The notes under the pieces were generated by a model. The model worked only from the letters and a program-made list of their open reading frames with translations, was not told the origin of the DNA and did no database searches. This document shows positions 33,655 through 46,473 of a stretch of DNA of 64,000 nucleotides, in pieces. The DNA is taken from the NCBI GenBank assembly GCA_015501605.1, contig JADNRZ010000041.1, positions 62,001-126,000 of the forward strand, given 5' to 3'. The translations under genes were made by a program, and so were the position numbers. Origin of the DNA: Panaeolus papilionaceus. Lineage: Eukaryota; Basidiomycota; Agaricomycetes; Agaricales. Position 1 is the first letter of the stretch. The number at the start of each line of letters is the position of its first letter.

Positions 33655-36466
33655 ATGCCTGAGGAAGCACAGTACAACTACCTCAAAGTTTTAGGCCCGT
33701 TACGCATGGAATCTGTCACTCCTCGCGATTTGAAGGGAGAGCGCGTCCGTGTTTGCATGTACATACGTCTCTCTGAACCACTTATTATGACATTTTGGCT
33801 TACCACCTCTTCCGATATTCTCAGACTTATGGGTCCGACAGGTTCTGGTAAAAGCGCAGTACGTTTGATTATGCCTGATCTACAATCATTCTTATCATTC
33901 CTCAATGCATGCCGCATTTTAGTTCATCGAAGTGCTCGCGCCGGAGCAAGGGTTATGCATATCTGGTGACTCACTCGATGGCGTTACCCAGACTGTTGTC
34001 TGCTATCGGGTCAATAACCTACAGGATGGTAAACTTCCGGTTATCATTATGGATACACCAGGCCTTCTGGATCCCGGTATCTCGGAGAGTCGTGTCATTA
34101 GCATGATTTCAAACGAGCTGGACACGCTACGGTATGTATGATCCTCAGATATACTATGGAATAAGTCGCCTAAATATTAATGATGTTGTAGTGGATCAGT
34201 AGAGATGGCTGTCGTTACACTCTGCTATTTTCACGCCATTGATATTGCTCGTGTGGCAGGCACGAAACGTGACGCAGTCGAGTTTCTTCGAGGTTTTGCT
34301 CAAACATTCAAAGCGAACAACGTCAACGTCGTGACAACGATGTGGAACAAGTTGTGGAACGACAAGCAAACCACAGACGCAGAGCAAAGATTTAATGCAT
34401 TGCAGGTCGAGATATACAGGGTAAGCGCTTCTTTCACGAAAGCAGCACATGTATGATACTCATGCGGTATCCAGAGTCTCCCTTCGCTCCATGTCTCTCT
34501 GGACAGGTTCTACTCTACAGCTGCTTCCACACTTTCCATCCTTGACGCTTGTCGGCATGGATGGTATCAGACGACAAGGAAACAAAGAATAACCCTCCCC
34601 ACCTACGACAATATGATACGGCAGGGATTGGTTGGGCGCATTCAAAATATCCAACGAAATCTCGATAATTTTGCCGATGATGACCATCAGGTGCAAGCCA
34701 TCTGTGAAGCCGAACACAAAGCTGCCCTCCTTCTGTATGAATTCTGTCGCGATCTCTATGATTGCGCTCCGGATGCTTATAGTGCTATTTTTCCCGATGC
34801 ACCATGTCCTCCCACAACCTTTGACTGTCAACCATCGCTTTCCGAGCTTGTCTGCTATCGTTCAATGTCTTCCATGCAGATACAACCTACCTCCACGGGG
34901 GCCGCATCTATTCATCACGCTATCCCCCATCATTTCCCATCCCCTGAGCCACCATTGACGGACAAGCTTTCATGGAGGTGGATAAAGCGCTTTAGGATGC
35001 TTGAAGGCCGTGTCAGAGAGGGTATAAAGGCCTTTGCGAAGCCGACGAAACTGGTCCAAGCTGGAGATTCACAAGTCCTTAACGTGGATCCTGATTTAGT
35101 AGCGGTCATTTCAAAACTGCAAAACCTGACGGTTACCGGTAACATTTCAGTTGAACCCATGACTGCAGAGATTCCAGAAAACGCGAAGGTTTATATGTGA
35201 GTTGCCTGTTGACCATATTCACATTCACAACATAAAACAATGTTTCTCCATACAGCCTTTTGGGCCCTGCAGGTTCAGGGAAGAGTAGCGTGAGTACAAT
35301 CTTTTTGCGTAAGAAAGTCTGGTGCTATTTATGTCCTTATTTCCAGTTTGTCGAATCTCTAGAAAAGGAGCAGAGCTTGGTCGTATCGAAGGGTCTGGAT
35401 TGCTGGACTCGGACAGTCACCGCATATTATGTTGTCAATGTCTTGAACGCCGGGTGTCCGATTATAATCCTCGACACACCTGGTTTTCACGATAGCATGA
35501 TTTCAGAGCTGGAGGTCATGAACATGATACCAGCATGGATGGAACAGAATCGGTAATCTAGATTTTCATTCTTTTTTTGATGGTTAGAAGCTGAGCAAGC
35601 ACAAGCATCCATTTTTTCCATCAGATTTTATTTTTAACTCCGATCACTGAGAGAAGAATACGTCGCTCCGAACGACAAACAGTGGAGATGTTAAAGGCCC
35701 TTCTTACGGCAACGCACGACCTCGACTCCGTACTTGTGATCACCACGATGTGGGATACGATCTACAACGAGAGAATTCGGAATCGTGCAGAATCACACTT
35801 TACCCATTTGTCATCCGATGTTTTCAAGGTAATTTGGTGTCACACATTTATCAGAGGCATAATGCTGATCCTCAGCCACAGGACTTTACCGATAGGGGGG
35901 CAGACATTACTCGCTGCATGAATACCAAGGCGTCAGCACTCGAGATCTTGGACAGGCCACTTCACAAAAAACGTGCTTTCGATGTGATTGGATTTACAAC
36001 CACACCACACCTGTATAAAGACCTGTACCGGCACATCCAAGAAACTGTGCAAGAGAAACAAACACTTGAGGCCGAGCTTTCAGAACCCGCGACCAAAACA
36101 GATCTCAACCTCAAACCTGTTCTGGACCATCGCCTTCGTGAAATTGAGCAGATTCTCGATAAATTCATAGAGAAATTTATTGAGTATGGTAAACCACCCT
36201 CTCAATCCGCAGAAGACCATCAACGCCTATACGAGCTCTTGTTATCTATGCGACCCGAGCTCCGCCACCGACTTCCACCAAGCTCGGTAACTTTATCGGA
36301 CAACATGACGTCCAAGGCGACTCAGGATCTGACTAACAGGATCCCACACTCGGTGGTGCGTAAAACCGATTTAGGTCGACAAGATACTATCCTGGACGCT
36401 AATCGTCAACAGCAGCTACCCAACACCACAGAAATTAGCCAGGTACTGGCTGCTACAAAGGATTGA
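33655..36466 (+). CDS. GTPase array copy 2: tandem two-domain P-loop GTPase-like protein
   Basis: Nine exons (33655-33758, 33825-33858, 33923-34131, 34192-34420, 34475-35196, 35256-35289, 35347-35552, 35606-35828, 35882-36466) give 781 aa with all frames closed. Domain 1 has P-loop GPTGSGKS at 38-45, a switch-I-like V-T-Q near 68, DTPG at 90-93 and TTMWN at 164-168 where the G4 motif is expected. Domain 2 repeats this: GPAGSGKS at 436-443, DTPG at 487-490 and TTMWD at 559-563. The linker (about 193-430) and C-terminal third are helical and charged. This pattern is related to the AIG1/septin-like TRAFAC GTPases expanded in mushrooms, whose roles are unknown. Lack of a classical NKxD makes nucleotide specificity uncertain. 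After the TGA, an in-frame second version of the C-terminal motif ends at 36552. Confidence 0.85.
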
Positions 36467-39265
36467 CACAAGGCGCCCAGCACAACAGGTATTAGTCGTA
36501 TACTGGGTACCGCAAAGGATCACATCAAGTGGTTCCCAGGTTTCAAGCATTAGGTCCTTGTAGCACCAGAAATTAGATGAGAACGACAAATGTCCGGTAA
36601 TCAGATCAATTTCTACTAACTACAACAAACATTGGGTCCAAGTTTCTTACCTTTTTCATGTCGTCACCCTACATTTGTTGTATATGATGGTACAAGGTCA
36701 TACCCCGCTTGGTTTCCTTTGAGACAGACGTAAAGCGAGGGAGTCAGTAGTCGAGAATGATATGGAGTTACTCATTGGTTAGACGAGTAGAGCTAGAGGT
36801 CGCAACGAAATGTACTTGTGCACTCCGAATATTCAACCCAACATTGTACCATGCGAATTAATGACATGATACCGACCATTAGACTCCCATAGTTGGGAAG
36901 GGTAGCAGTGATAGCTTGTCCTCAGCAAGTTATGCGGTGAAGCGCGAAAAGCAGAATAAAAAGAGAACGGAAACACTGAGACGTGATTGCCTGGACGATG
37001 AATGAGTATCGGGTTTTCTAAGAAACAACGTCTCCACCTCACAATTCAGTCCACTCCTCGCTCTCTTTTCCCTTCACCGTATCAACCCTTGCCTCCCTCT
37101 TTCAACCTAACTCCAACGGTGGGTCATGCGCAGACGACGCAATAGAATTTCTCGTGCTCCCACGACCCTGAGTCCAACCCGCCACCAACATCGTTTCCTG
37201 GGTCATCGATGGTACCCACATCCATCAGATGCCCATGGAAAGCACTGTAGGATACTAAGGTTGGTGATACAAAAAGAGTGAGGACCATCGCTGGAGCTGG
37301 GGCTGATGTAGAGGCGAAAGTGGTCAAAGTCGTCGCGGGCCACGTGGCCTGTTGACTGAGGTTTCCTTCAGCCAGAACATCCTCTTTTTTCAACTACTCT
37401 CATTCCCCGCTTCTACCTGTTGTTCCATATGCGCTACACCAACTGTCGGGACTTGATTAACATTCCACTGTGAGGATGTCGGATTGAAACGACTCACATT
37501 AGCATGTTGAACTGTCACGTTTCCGATGTCGGTATCAACTCGTGTTGCATGTCTGAAATATAAGAAAAGAACGAGTGTTGTGTTCATTAAGAGAATAATG
37601 TGACAAAGAAACACGGTTGAGACACAGATGTGTGGGTGCTTTGTACAGGTAGGTGGTAAGGAGACGAGGAACGCCATGGGGGTGGCGGAACGGGCGCACT
37701 GAGAGAAGTAATAAAGATGGCGGGGTAAACCACGAAGTCAGCGATAATTACAAAATCAGTGACAGGTGGACGCATTTGAGAGACTGAGACGAAGAGTGGT
37801 TGTCCCTATTTCCCTGAACGTTTTGACAAGCTGGAGTGGGGGAGGCTTTGAATGACGGTGCTTGATGACGTGTCACCACTGAGGAGACTGTTGGCGGTGA
37901 TGGTGTTTTCCCTAGATCTACCGCGGAGGTATGAATTGATTCTACGTACCCTAGGTTCAAGTCGTTGCATCTGAGTGATGCCGGGGTGGTGCTGACGATA
38001 GTGCTGAAGTTGTTCAGATAGTAGCTGGTTGGAAGACACGATATCATCCTGACTCCCAAAATAAATGGTGTCGGACTGAAAAGATATAACAGGATGCTGA
38101 GAGGGAATGAGAGTTGTTGTTAAAGCTGAGGTATGGGATAACATGCCTGGAGTGCGTGCGCGACGAGTTCCCATCCCCCACGCATAACCTTCAGACACCA
38201 ATATTTTCACCTCACAGCAGCGTTGGCAACAGCCGCTGACCCACATTCTCCATCCCTGCCGCCCTCTCGCCCAGAGACGTCCTCTAACTTAGCCGCAATG
38301 CTCTTGCCCCATCATGCCACACAACCCTTGTAGTGTGACGAGAGAGGGTCTGTGTACGTATTCAGTAAGTATTTAGGATTCAAAAACATCTGCGTAATTT
38401 CGGCATACCATTAGAACTTTGGCTCTTCAAAGAAAAAAAATGAACATACATTGACTCGACTCGTCGCGTGGTGACATTGGTCGGTAGTATATGCTGGGGT
38501 TACAAGTTCGTTGGGTGGCTATTGTACTAAGTTGAGAGGGAATATTGAACATAATCTGTGAGGATGTCAAGGTGAGGAATGAGTCGATGAAAAAGGGAAT
38601 GACCAGTATCGTTCCTCTATATCAAAACCACAAACCCCCGTTGATGCAAAAGGACGTCAACGCTCCAATGTACGGCCCACGGAATGTCTCGCAAAAATGC
38701 AGATTGATCAGTGGGCCTTATTGGCGAATTGAATTCCTGTAGCGTCAATGACGAGTGAAGGGTAAATTAGGGCTCAAAGGATGAGGTGCATGGATAATTA
38801 TTTCACGCAGACTCAAGGCAGAGCCAGCGTACGGGGAAGGACGGAATAACATTGCTCTGGAATCTACGTGAATACACTGTGAAAGTTGAAGACCAATCAG
38901 CGCCAGGACAGGAGAACACCAGGGTAATGAAACTTACTTGTAGTTAATCAGAAATTACTTGAAAAAAGGAAGACAACCATTGCATGTGCCATTGCCCAAG
39001 ACCGTTTCAAGAAATTGTAACGGGCAAACCAGTAAACCAGATACAACGCATCTACGACATTTCTTTATCCATGCTTCGTCATAAATCTTCGACTGATATC
39101 GTGAATGTGAGAAGATGGAAGGGAATGAAGGGAGAGTCTTCTACCTCAGGCGGGGAACGACGATGACGGTGGTTTAGGATCAAACCTGATTTGATGCCTC
39201 GCTTGGTTTGGCCATCAATTCAATCACCACACAATATTTTCCCATCTGGTGCATAGCACTGTATC
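36467..39265. repeat. Downstream block D2 with the best-preserved minus-strand frames
   Basis: This is the same block as D1, D3 and D4. Three minus-strand frames are open here: 38246..37806 (146 aa, with S-E-Q-L-Q-H-Y-R-Q and R-L-E-P-R-V-R-R-I), 37677..37390 (hydrophobic start, then a V-S-R-F-N-P-T-S-S-Q-W segment) and 37393..37124 (S-A-P-A-P-A-M-V-L-T). Corresponding peptides can be read in the sister blocks, often after a stop or frame change. That favours an ancestral minus-strand gene convergent with the GTPase. Whether any copy is still coding is unclear, and splice sites linking the three frames are not evident. No domain was recognised. Confidence 0.6.
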
Positions 39266-39454
39266 ATCAACCACTCCCAGTAATTCGCCGGTCTCAAATT
39301 TAGTAGGCAAAAGTGACAGCTCATTCCCGAGGGTGACAGATTCCCAACAAAACCTAACGCGGCACGGAGTCCTAGTCAATAATAGCCTCACAAAAAACAT
39401 TCACACCTCGGCCACACTCCATCCAGCGTCTCCTCGAGTTTACTATCCTGCGTC

Positions 39455-39580
39455 ATTTGTCAGATATGGTGGATTCGTGGTCCATTTTTCCTATTCTTAC
39501 TTTCAACCTCTTAGCTCCTTTCGTTTGGCACTTGTATGCCATCGTCGCGTTCCCCAACCCTTGGCTCTATCTTCATTATG
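39455..39580 (+). pseudogene. Relic of the WW-gene 3' end ahead of GTPase copy 3
   Basis: Sequence tcagatatggtggattcgtg and the following 100 bp match the relic at 33174-33290, and through it the WW gene end. Downstream, cttggctctatcttcatta and catgccttttcaat are shared with 33280-33390, so units 2 and 3 share their left flank. Confidence 0.6.
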
Positions 39581-39925
39581 TTAGGAAAATTCTGTGTATT
39601 TACTGCGCCGCTTCTGTATATTTATTCTCGTGCATCAATTGTTTATGACTATCATGCCTTTTCAATCATTTTACTGTGGATAAAACAAACCGGCGGAGCG
39701 ATGAGCACGGCCATTTAAACATAAGAAGTATCACCTTGGTGGCAGGTGGGAGACCGGAAACCTGAAATAGATTCGATGGCATACGAACCAAACATATTTG
39801 ACCGATCAAGCGGTTTACATGACGCATCGTGGAATTCCATCTTGTGTTCTACTTCCACCAGTGATTTGCCCTGCACCTTATCCAGCCCCCAACATCAAGC
39901 CCAATTTCAATATCATCCCCTCATC

Positions 39926-42737
39926 ATGCCTGACGAAACACGGTACACCTATCTCAAGGTTTTAGGCCCGTTACACGTGGAACCTGTCCCTCCTCACCAT
40001 TTGAAGGGCGAGCGCGTCCGTGTTTGCATGTACATACGTCCCCCCAACTCTCTTCTCTTGATAATTTTGGCTTACAATCCCTTATCTTCTTAGAATCATG
40101 GGTCCGACGGGTTCTGGCAAAAGCGCGGTACGAGTTGGTCATCTCTGATCTACTGTCGTCCATATAGTTGCTGAGAGCGCTCCGCATTTTAGTTCATCGA
40201 AGCGCTAGCGCTGGAGAAAGCGTTATCTATATCTGGTGACTCGCTCGACGGCGTTACGAAACATGTCGTCTGTTATCGGGTCAAGAACCTACAAGATGGC
40301 GAACTTCCCGTTATCCTGATGGATACACCAGGTCTTCTGGATCCCTGTATCTCGGAAAGCCGCGTCGTCGGGATGATTTCAAAGGAGTTGGAAGTACTAC
40401 GGTATGCATGATCGTCACATATGCTATAAAATAAGCAGTCTAAGTACCAATGCTATCGCAGCATATCGGTAGAGATGGCCGTCGTTACACTCTGCTATTT
40501 TCACCCCATTGACGTTCCTCGTATGGGAGCCACCAGACGTGGAGCGGTCAAGTTTCTTCAAGGTTTTGCGCAAACATTCAAGGCGAACAACGTCAACGTC
40601 GTGACAACGATGTGGAACAAGTTGTGGAACGACAAGCTGTCCACAGCTGCGGAGCTAAGATTTGAGGCACTGAAAGTCGAAATATACAAGGCAAGCGCTT
40701 CCGTCACGAACGCGACATATCATGAATAGTACTCATGGGGTATCCAGGGTCTGCCTTCACTCGACATCTCTCTGAACAGGTTCAAGTCTACAGCAGCTTC
40801 CACACTATCAATCCTTGACGCGTGTAGGCATGGATGGTATCACACAACAAGGAAACAAAGAATACCCCTCCCCACTTACGACAATATGGTACTGCAGAGA
40901 CTGGTTGAACGCATCCGAAATATTCAGCAAGAGCTCGACAATCTTGCTGATGATGACCACCAACTGCCCGTCATTTGTGAAGCCGAACACAAAGCTGCCC
41001 TCCTTCTGTATCAATTCTGTCGCGATCTCTATGATAGTGATGCACATGCCTATCGAGCCATTTTTCCCGATGCGCAATGTCCTCCCACAACCTTGGACTG
41101 TCAACTATCACTTTCCGATCTCGTCTGCTATCGCGCAATGTCTCCAATACAGACAGAACCTGCTTCCACGATGGCTGCGTCCGTTGGTCCCCTTAACCCC
41201 GGTCCTTCCACATCCTCCAAGCTACCATTGACGCACAGTCTTTCGTGGTGGTGGACGAAGCGCTTTGGGACGCTTGAAGTCTGTGATAGCGAGGGTATAA
41301 AGGCTATTACTGAGTCGAGTATGTCGGTTGTCAATCTGGAGCCGGCACAACTGATCCAAGCTAAAGATTCAGAAGTCCTCAACACTGATACCAATTCGGA
41401 TTCGGTTATTTCAACATTGCAGTACTTGACAGTCATTGGCGACGTTTCCATTGACCCCGTGGCTTCAGAGATCCCAAAAAACGCGAAGATTTACATGTGA
41501 GTGGTTCGCTATCCGCATTCACGAGTCACGACATGTAACACACATATTTTTATACAGCTTGATGGGCCCTTTAGGTTCAGGGAAGAGCAACGTGAGTACA
41601 ATATTCTTGTGTAAAAATGTGCTGTGTTATTTATATCCCTCCTTCCAGTTTGTCAAATCTCTAGCAGGAGATGCACAGTGCTTGAACCTATTGAAGGATC
41701 GGTTTGTTGGCAATACTTCAACCATCAACGCATATTATATTGTCAATGTTTTGAACGCCGGGAGTCCGGTTATCATTCTCGATACCCCTGGCTTTCAAGA
41801 CAGCATGATATCAGAGCTGGAAATCATGAGTACGATAACAACCTGGATGGAACGGAATGGGTAATGTTGATCTTCTCATGGATAGAAATCAGCGGCTGAG
41901 CTTGATGCACATCAGCATCCATTTTTTTCATCAGATCTATTATTTAACTCCAATCACCGATGCAAGACTGCCTGGCTCCCGACGACGAACAATGGAAATG
42001 TTAAAGGACCTACTCACCGCAACGCACGACCTTGACTCTGTATGTGTAATCTCCACCATGTGGGATACGATCCACGACGAAAGAGCACGGAATCATGCGG
42101 AATCAAGCTTTTCCGATGCATCATCTCATGTTTTCAAGGTGATTCGTCATCAATTGCTCATGGGAGAAGTAGCGCTAATCTTTGTCCACAGGAATTTATC
42201 GATCGAGGCGCAGAAATCACTCGCTTTATGAATACCAAGGCGTCAGCACTCGAAATCTTGGACAGGCCACTTCACAAAAAGTGTGCGTTCGATGACATTG
42301 GCTTTACGGCAACACCACATCTGTATCAAGACCTCCACAACCGCATCGAAGAGGCCGTACGGGAAAAACAAGCGATTGAGTTAAAACTTTCCCAACCCGA
42401 GGCCAAAACGGATCTCAACCTCAAATCCATTCTGGACAAAAACCTTCTTGAGAATGAGCAGAAGAGGAATAAGTTTATAGCGCAATTTATCGAGTATGGC
42501 GATCCACTCGCTCAATTCGCAGATGACCACCAACGCCTATGTGAGCTCGTGCTATCCTTGCGACCTGAACTCCTCGACCGTCTTTCACCAAGACGTTCGG
42601 AGCTGCGTAAAACCGATTTAGTACGACAAGATACTGATCAGATCATTGATCGCCATCCGCCTAACACCACAGGTATCCATCGTGTACTGGGTGCCGCGCA
42701 GGATCGCTTCAAGAGCCTGCGCGGTTTCAAGCGTTAG
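39926..42737 (+). CDS. GTPase array copy 3: tandem two-domain P-loop GTPase-like protein
   Basis: Nine exons (39926-40029, 40094-40127, 40193-40401, 40462-40690, 40748-41496, 41558-41591, 41649-41860, 41916-42138, 42192-42737) give 779 aa. The P-loops are GPTGSGKS and GPLGSGKS, both G3 motifs are DTPG, and the G4-position motifs are TTMWN and STMWD. Intron 4 needs a GC donor (aag|gcaagc), where the sister copies have gtaag at the same site. With it the frame closes; without it, translation would soon stop. Copy 3 resembles copy 2 most closely, sharing 5' flank, exon lengths and the CEAEHKAALLLY linker segment. It is therefore probably the product of a duplication of that unit. The C-terminal Ser/Thr-rich stretch found in copies 1, 2 and 5 is missing, but the final G-F-K-R end is present. 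Confidence 0.85.
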
Positions 42738-45700
42738 GCCCGCCTTACACTCCTTGATTGGTGACAAGGATTCCCCATACAGTGTATCAAGCCCCCAGTG
42801 GGCCCATGTTTTAGTCGGGTCTAATCACGTTTTATTCTTGCAACTTTGATAATCTAGATTCGTTATGCTGATGCATTGAGGCAGGGCGAGAGCTTCAGAA
42901 CACGGATACTGATAGAGTACTCAGTTCAATTCCGATACTCACTCCTCCTAGCCCTTCTACATGGTAGCTCATTTTGTTAAAGTGAGATAATATATGCTCG
43001 CATTGCTGTGATTATCTTTGGGACGCAATTAAAGGAAGCCACGCTGGAAGGACACCTAGAGGTGACATTGATGCAGGGTGATAATATGGGTAGCGCAATA
43101 CATTGTCCGGGAATTGGGTAGGCCAGAGTAGAAGGGTGTATTATTTGAGGATACGGAGTCACATGTTGTTTGGGCGAGCAGAGCCTAAAATCACGAAGAA
43201 ATCTGCTTACCCACTCCGAAAATTCATATTGTATCCTGCTAACCAATGTCAATTTATGTAAATGACCTTCTCCATGATATCATCCGTTACACTTCCAAAG
43301 CTGGGATGAGTAACTTATTAGTAGTGGTTTAACTCATTGAGGTATGAGGTGATGTGCGCGTGTGGAGATCGGGTTGAAAGTGAGTGAGGGATGATGATGT
43401 GACGAGGGGACGGGTTGGTGAGATGGAAGGGGAAGGTGAGACGCGCAATACGAGTTCGAGGGGTCCGTATGTGAGAGATGCACACAGACACCAGACGAAG
43501 ACGAAGACGAAGTAATGAAACACGAAATGCAAGGGCAGAAAGGAGCTTCCATACGTTGTGAACTCGGTACATAATGTAAGTAAAAGTTGGAAAATGATGG
43601 ACAGAGAAGGAAAATACTCGAATCCACGAAAACCAAGAGCGCGCAACAGGTGAACAGAGCATTAATGTGAATAGACATAAACGGAAAATTGTAGAAAAAT
43701 CGAAAAATACGGGGATATCGCGGTTGGCTCATCGGAGGTAGGGCGAGAGAAGGGAACTTGTGAGAATAGAATAGAGATACTGAGGACGTCTTCATGGATT
43801 TAGAATGTGAGGTAAAAGGTAGTGGTGGATGGTTGGTAATATAAAGGTCTGCTGCACAACAAGTGAACTCAAACTTCCTGACCAGAATGTCGCCGCCGAC
43901 CCGTGATTCAATCAACTCCCATGGAGTGCATTTGATGAGTCTCTTTCTTCCTTCTCTCTCTCCTGTCCTCACTGAATCAACGCTCGCCACTCCCTCTTTT
44001 AACCCAGCCCCGCCAGTAATGACGTGCAGACGACACAGTAGGATTTCTCATGCTCCCACGACCCTGAACCCAACCCGCCACCAACAACATCGTTTCTTGG
44101 GTCATCGACGACACCCACATCCATCAGATGCCCATCAAAAGCAGAGTAGAGCATCAAGGTTGGTGTTACAAAAGGAGTGAGGACCATCGCTGGAGCTGGG
44201 GCTGATGTGGAGGCGAAAGTGGTCAAAATGGTCTCGGGCCACGTGGCCTGTTGGCTGAGGTTTCTCTCAACCAAAACATCCTCCTCCTCTTTCAAGTACT
44301 CCCATTCCCCGGTTCTACCTGTCGTTCCATATGCGCTACACCAACTTTCGGGACTTGATTAGCACCCCAAGATAGCGACATTGAACTGAAATAACTCACA
44401 TTGAGCGATTGAACCGTCGCATTTCCGTACTAGGTAAGGACTCGTGTTTGACGTTTGAAAAATAAGAAAGACAGGGTGTGAGTGGTGTTTTGGAGGAATG
44501 ACGTTCGGACGGACAAAGGGAGGCTGGGGTGAAGCCGTGAGGGTGCATATACGAGGGGGAAGAAGGCTCTGGGGCACTCACTAATGAGGTCGGTGCACTG
44601 GGAACCACATATAAATCATAAAGAAGACTATGGAGACCACATTGATGATAGGCGGCGACAGCTATGAGGCTGAGAGGAATTACAGTTGTCTCCATGCCCT
44701 GAAAAAAGTTGACAAGGTATATGTAGCTGGGGATGGAGAAGGAGAACTGATGACAGGGTTTGATGACGTGTCACCACCCGCAGTGACGTCTGTTGGCGGT
44801 GTCGACCTTCCCTGTAGCTCATCTGCGATGGCGGGAACTGATTCTACATGCTCTGTAACGGTGCTGGAGTTGTTCTGGTAGTAACTCATCGGCAGCACGA
44901 GGTATCGGCCAGGGTGACAAAAGGGATGAGATTAGACTGAAAAGGTGTAACGGGGTATTGAGTGAGAATGAGAGTCGTTGTGGAAGCTGAGTTTTGAGAC
45001 AAGAAACCCGAAGTGCGTGTGTGGCGGGTGCCATCCTCCATCCAGAATCATCAGACAAGAATATTTCCACCCTCAGCAGCCTTAGCAAGACCTAGTTGCT
45101 GGCATTCTCCATTCCCGGCTCTCTTATCGCCAACTTAACCTCGACGCTATTGGCCCATCTTGCGCCACAAACCCCTGTGGTATGACGAGAGACGGTTTGT
45201 ATGGGTCTTCAGGCGTTTAAGCTTCAAGAACACCTGCATAATGTCACTATACCGTTAGAACCTTCGGTCCTCAAAGAAAAAAGGTGAACATACCTTGACT
45301 CGACTCGTCCCGTGATGACCTTGGTCGTAGTATATGTTGGGGCTCCAAGTGCGTTGGGTGGGTAGTGTGGTAAGTTGAGAGAGCATATTGAATGTGATGT
45401 GTGAGGATGTTGACATGAGCAAAGGGAACGAAAATCCCTCGTTCCGCTCCAAAATGGCCAGTCGCACTGCTCCCTCTCCATTATTCTTCTATAAACCAAA
45501 GGTCCCACGTCAATGCTCAAATGCACGGCGTAAGGAATGTCTCGCAGAAAGGTAGATTGAACAGCAGGCCTGATTGAAAGAGAGCGAGGGATTAATTAGA
45601 GCTAAAAAAAATGGGGATGTGTGCAATGGTCAATTCACACAGACTGAAAGCATGGTTAGCAGACGGGGAACGACAGATTAGCATTGTCCCAAAATCTACA

Positions 45701-46135
45701 TGCATACACTGTAAGCGTTGAAAATCAGTCAGTACGAGGACAGAAAAAAAACAGGATCATCAACTCGAAACTCACCTGTCTAGTCCAAAACCACTTGAGA
45801 AAGGCAATAAAACCTATGCCTGCGTCATAACCCCTGCACTGTTCCCAACACATTATAAACGAGCTGCCTAGTAAAACTGGAGACCGACCTCTCCAATCCG
45901 CTGACCAACCCATCCACGACATTTATTCATCCAGGTGTCGCCATAAATCCTCATCTTATGTCGTGAATATGAGAAGAGTGGATGAGGAAATGGAAAGAGG
46001 TGAAAGCAGCTAAGGTGAGGAACGACAATGATGCATGATGGTGGTTTGGGATCAAACCTGGTTTGATGGGTTGCTTATGTTCAAATCAATTCAAACACGG
46101 TGCAAGACCTTTCCCATTTATTACATACAATCTTA
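42738..46135. repeat. Downstream block D3, carrying an inserted R1 element
   Basis: The order of landmarks is as in D1 and D2, with 43340-43735 inserted after cattgaggt, where D1 continues without interruption (29265 onward). The minus-strand frame 44295..43999 keeps the S-A-P-A-P-A-M-V-L-T peptide of D1 and D2. A premature TAG interrupts the frame before the conserved N-V-S-x-F-S block near 44380-44440. I treat the block as non-coding now. Confidence 0.65.
43340..43735. repeat. Dispersed repeat R1, copy 2
   Basis: Similar along its length to 1331-1800 in the same orientation, and absent from the same position in blocks D1 and D2. It therefore arrived after unit 3 was formed, or was lost elsewhere. 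No target duplication could be identified by eye. Confidence 0.7.
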
Positions 46136-46473
46136 GACTACCCCTGTCGAGGCCTTCACGCTCCTGACCAAAACTTGCATTGGTTTTGTTGGCTTTTCTC
46201 TCACATTTCCTCATCGCTTTCCTGGTTAATATTATGTTGCGCGTGTTCCTCACCTGTATTTTTACTGGGTATGCATGGATTTTTTGTTTTGTTTTGCCAT
46301 ATATCATCATTCCTATTATTATCTTCGTTTTCTATCATTAGATTATCGCCACTCATCACGCAAGTCATAACGGCCCGGGAAACACACCGCTTATCCTGTT
46401 ATACATTGAAGTGATGCAGGTGCTTCTCGCTTCTCACTCTCATCAGTGAATCTGAATTTTATCCTTTCTCGCA

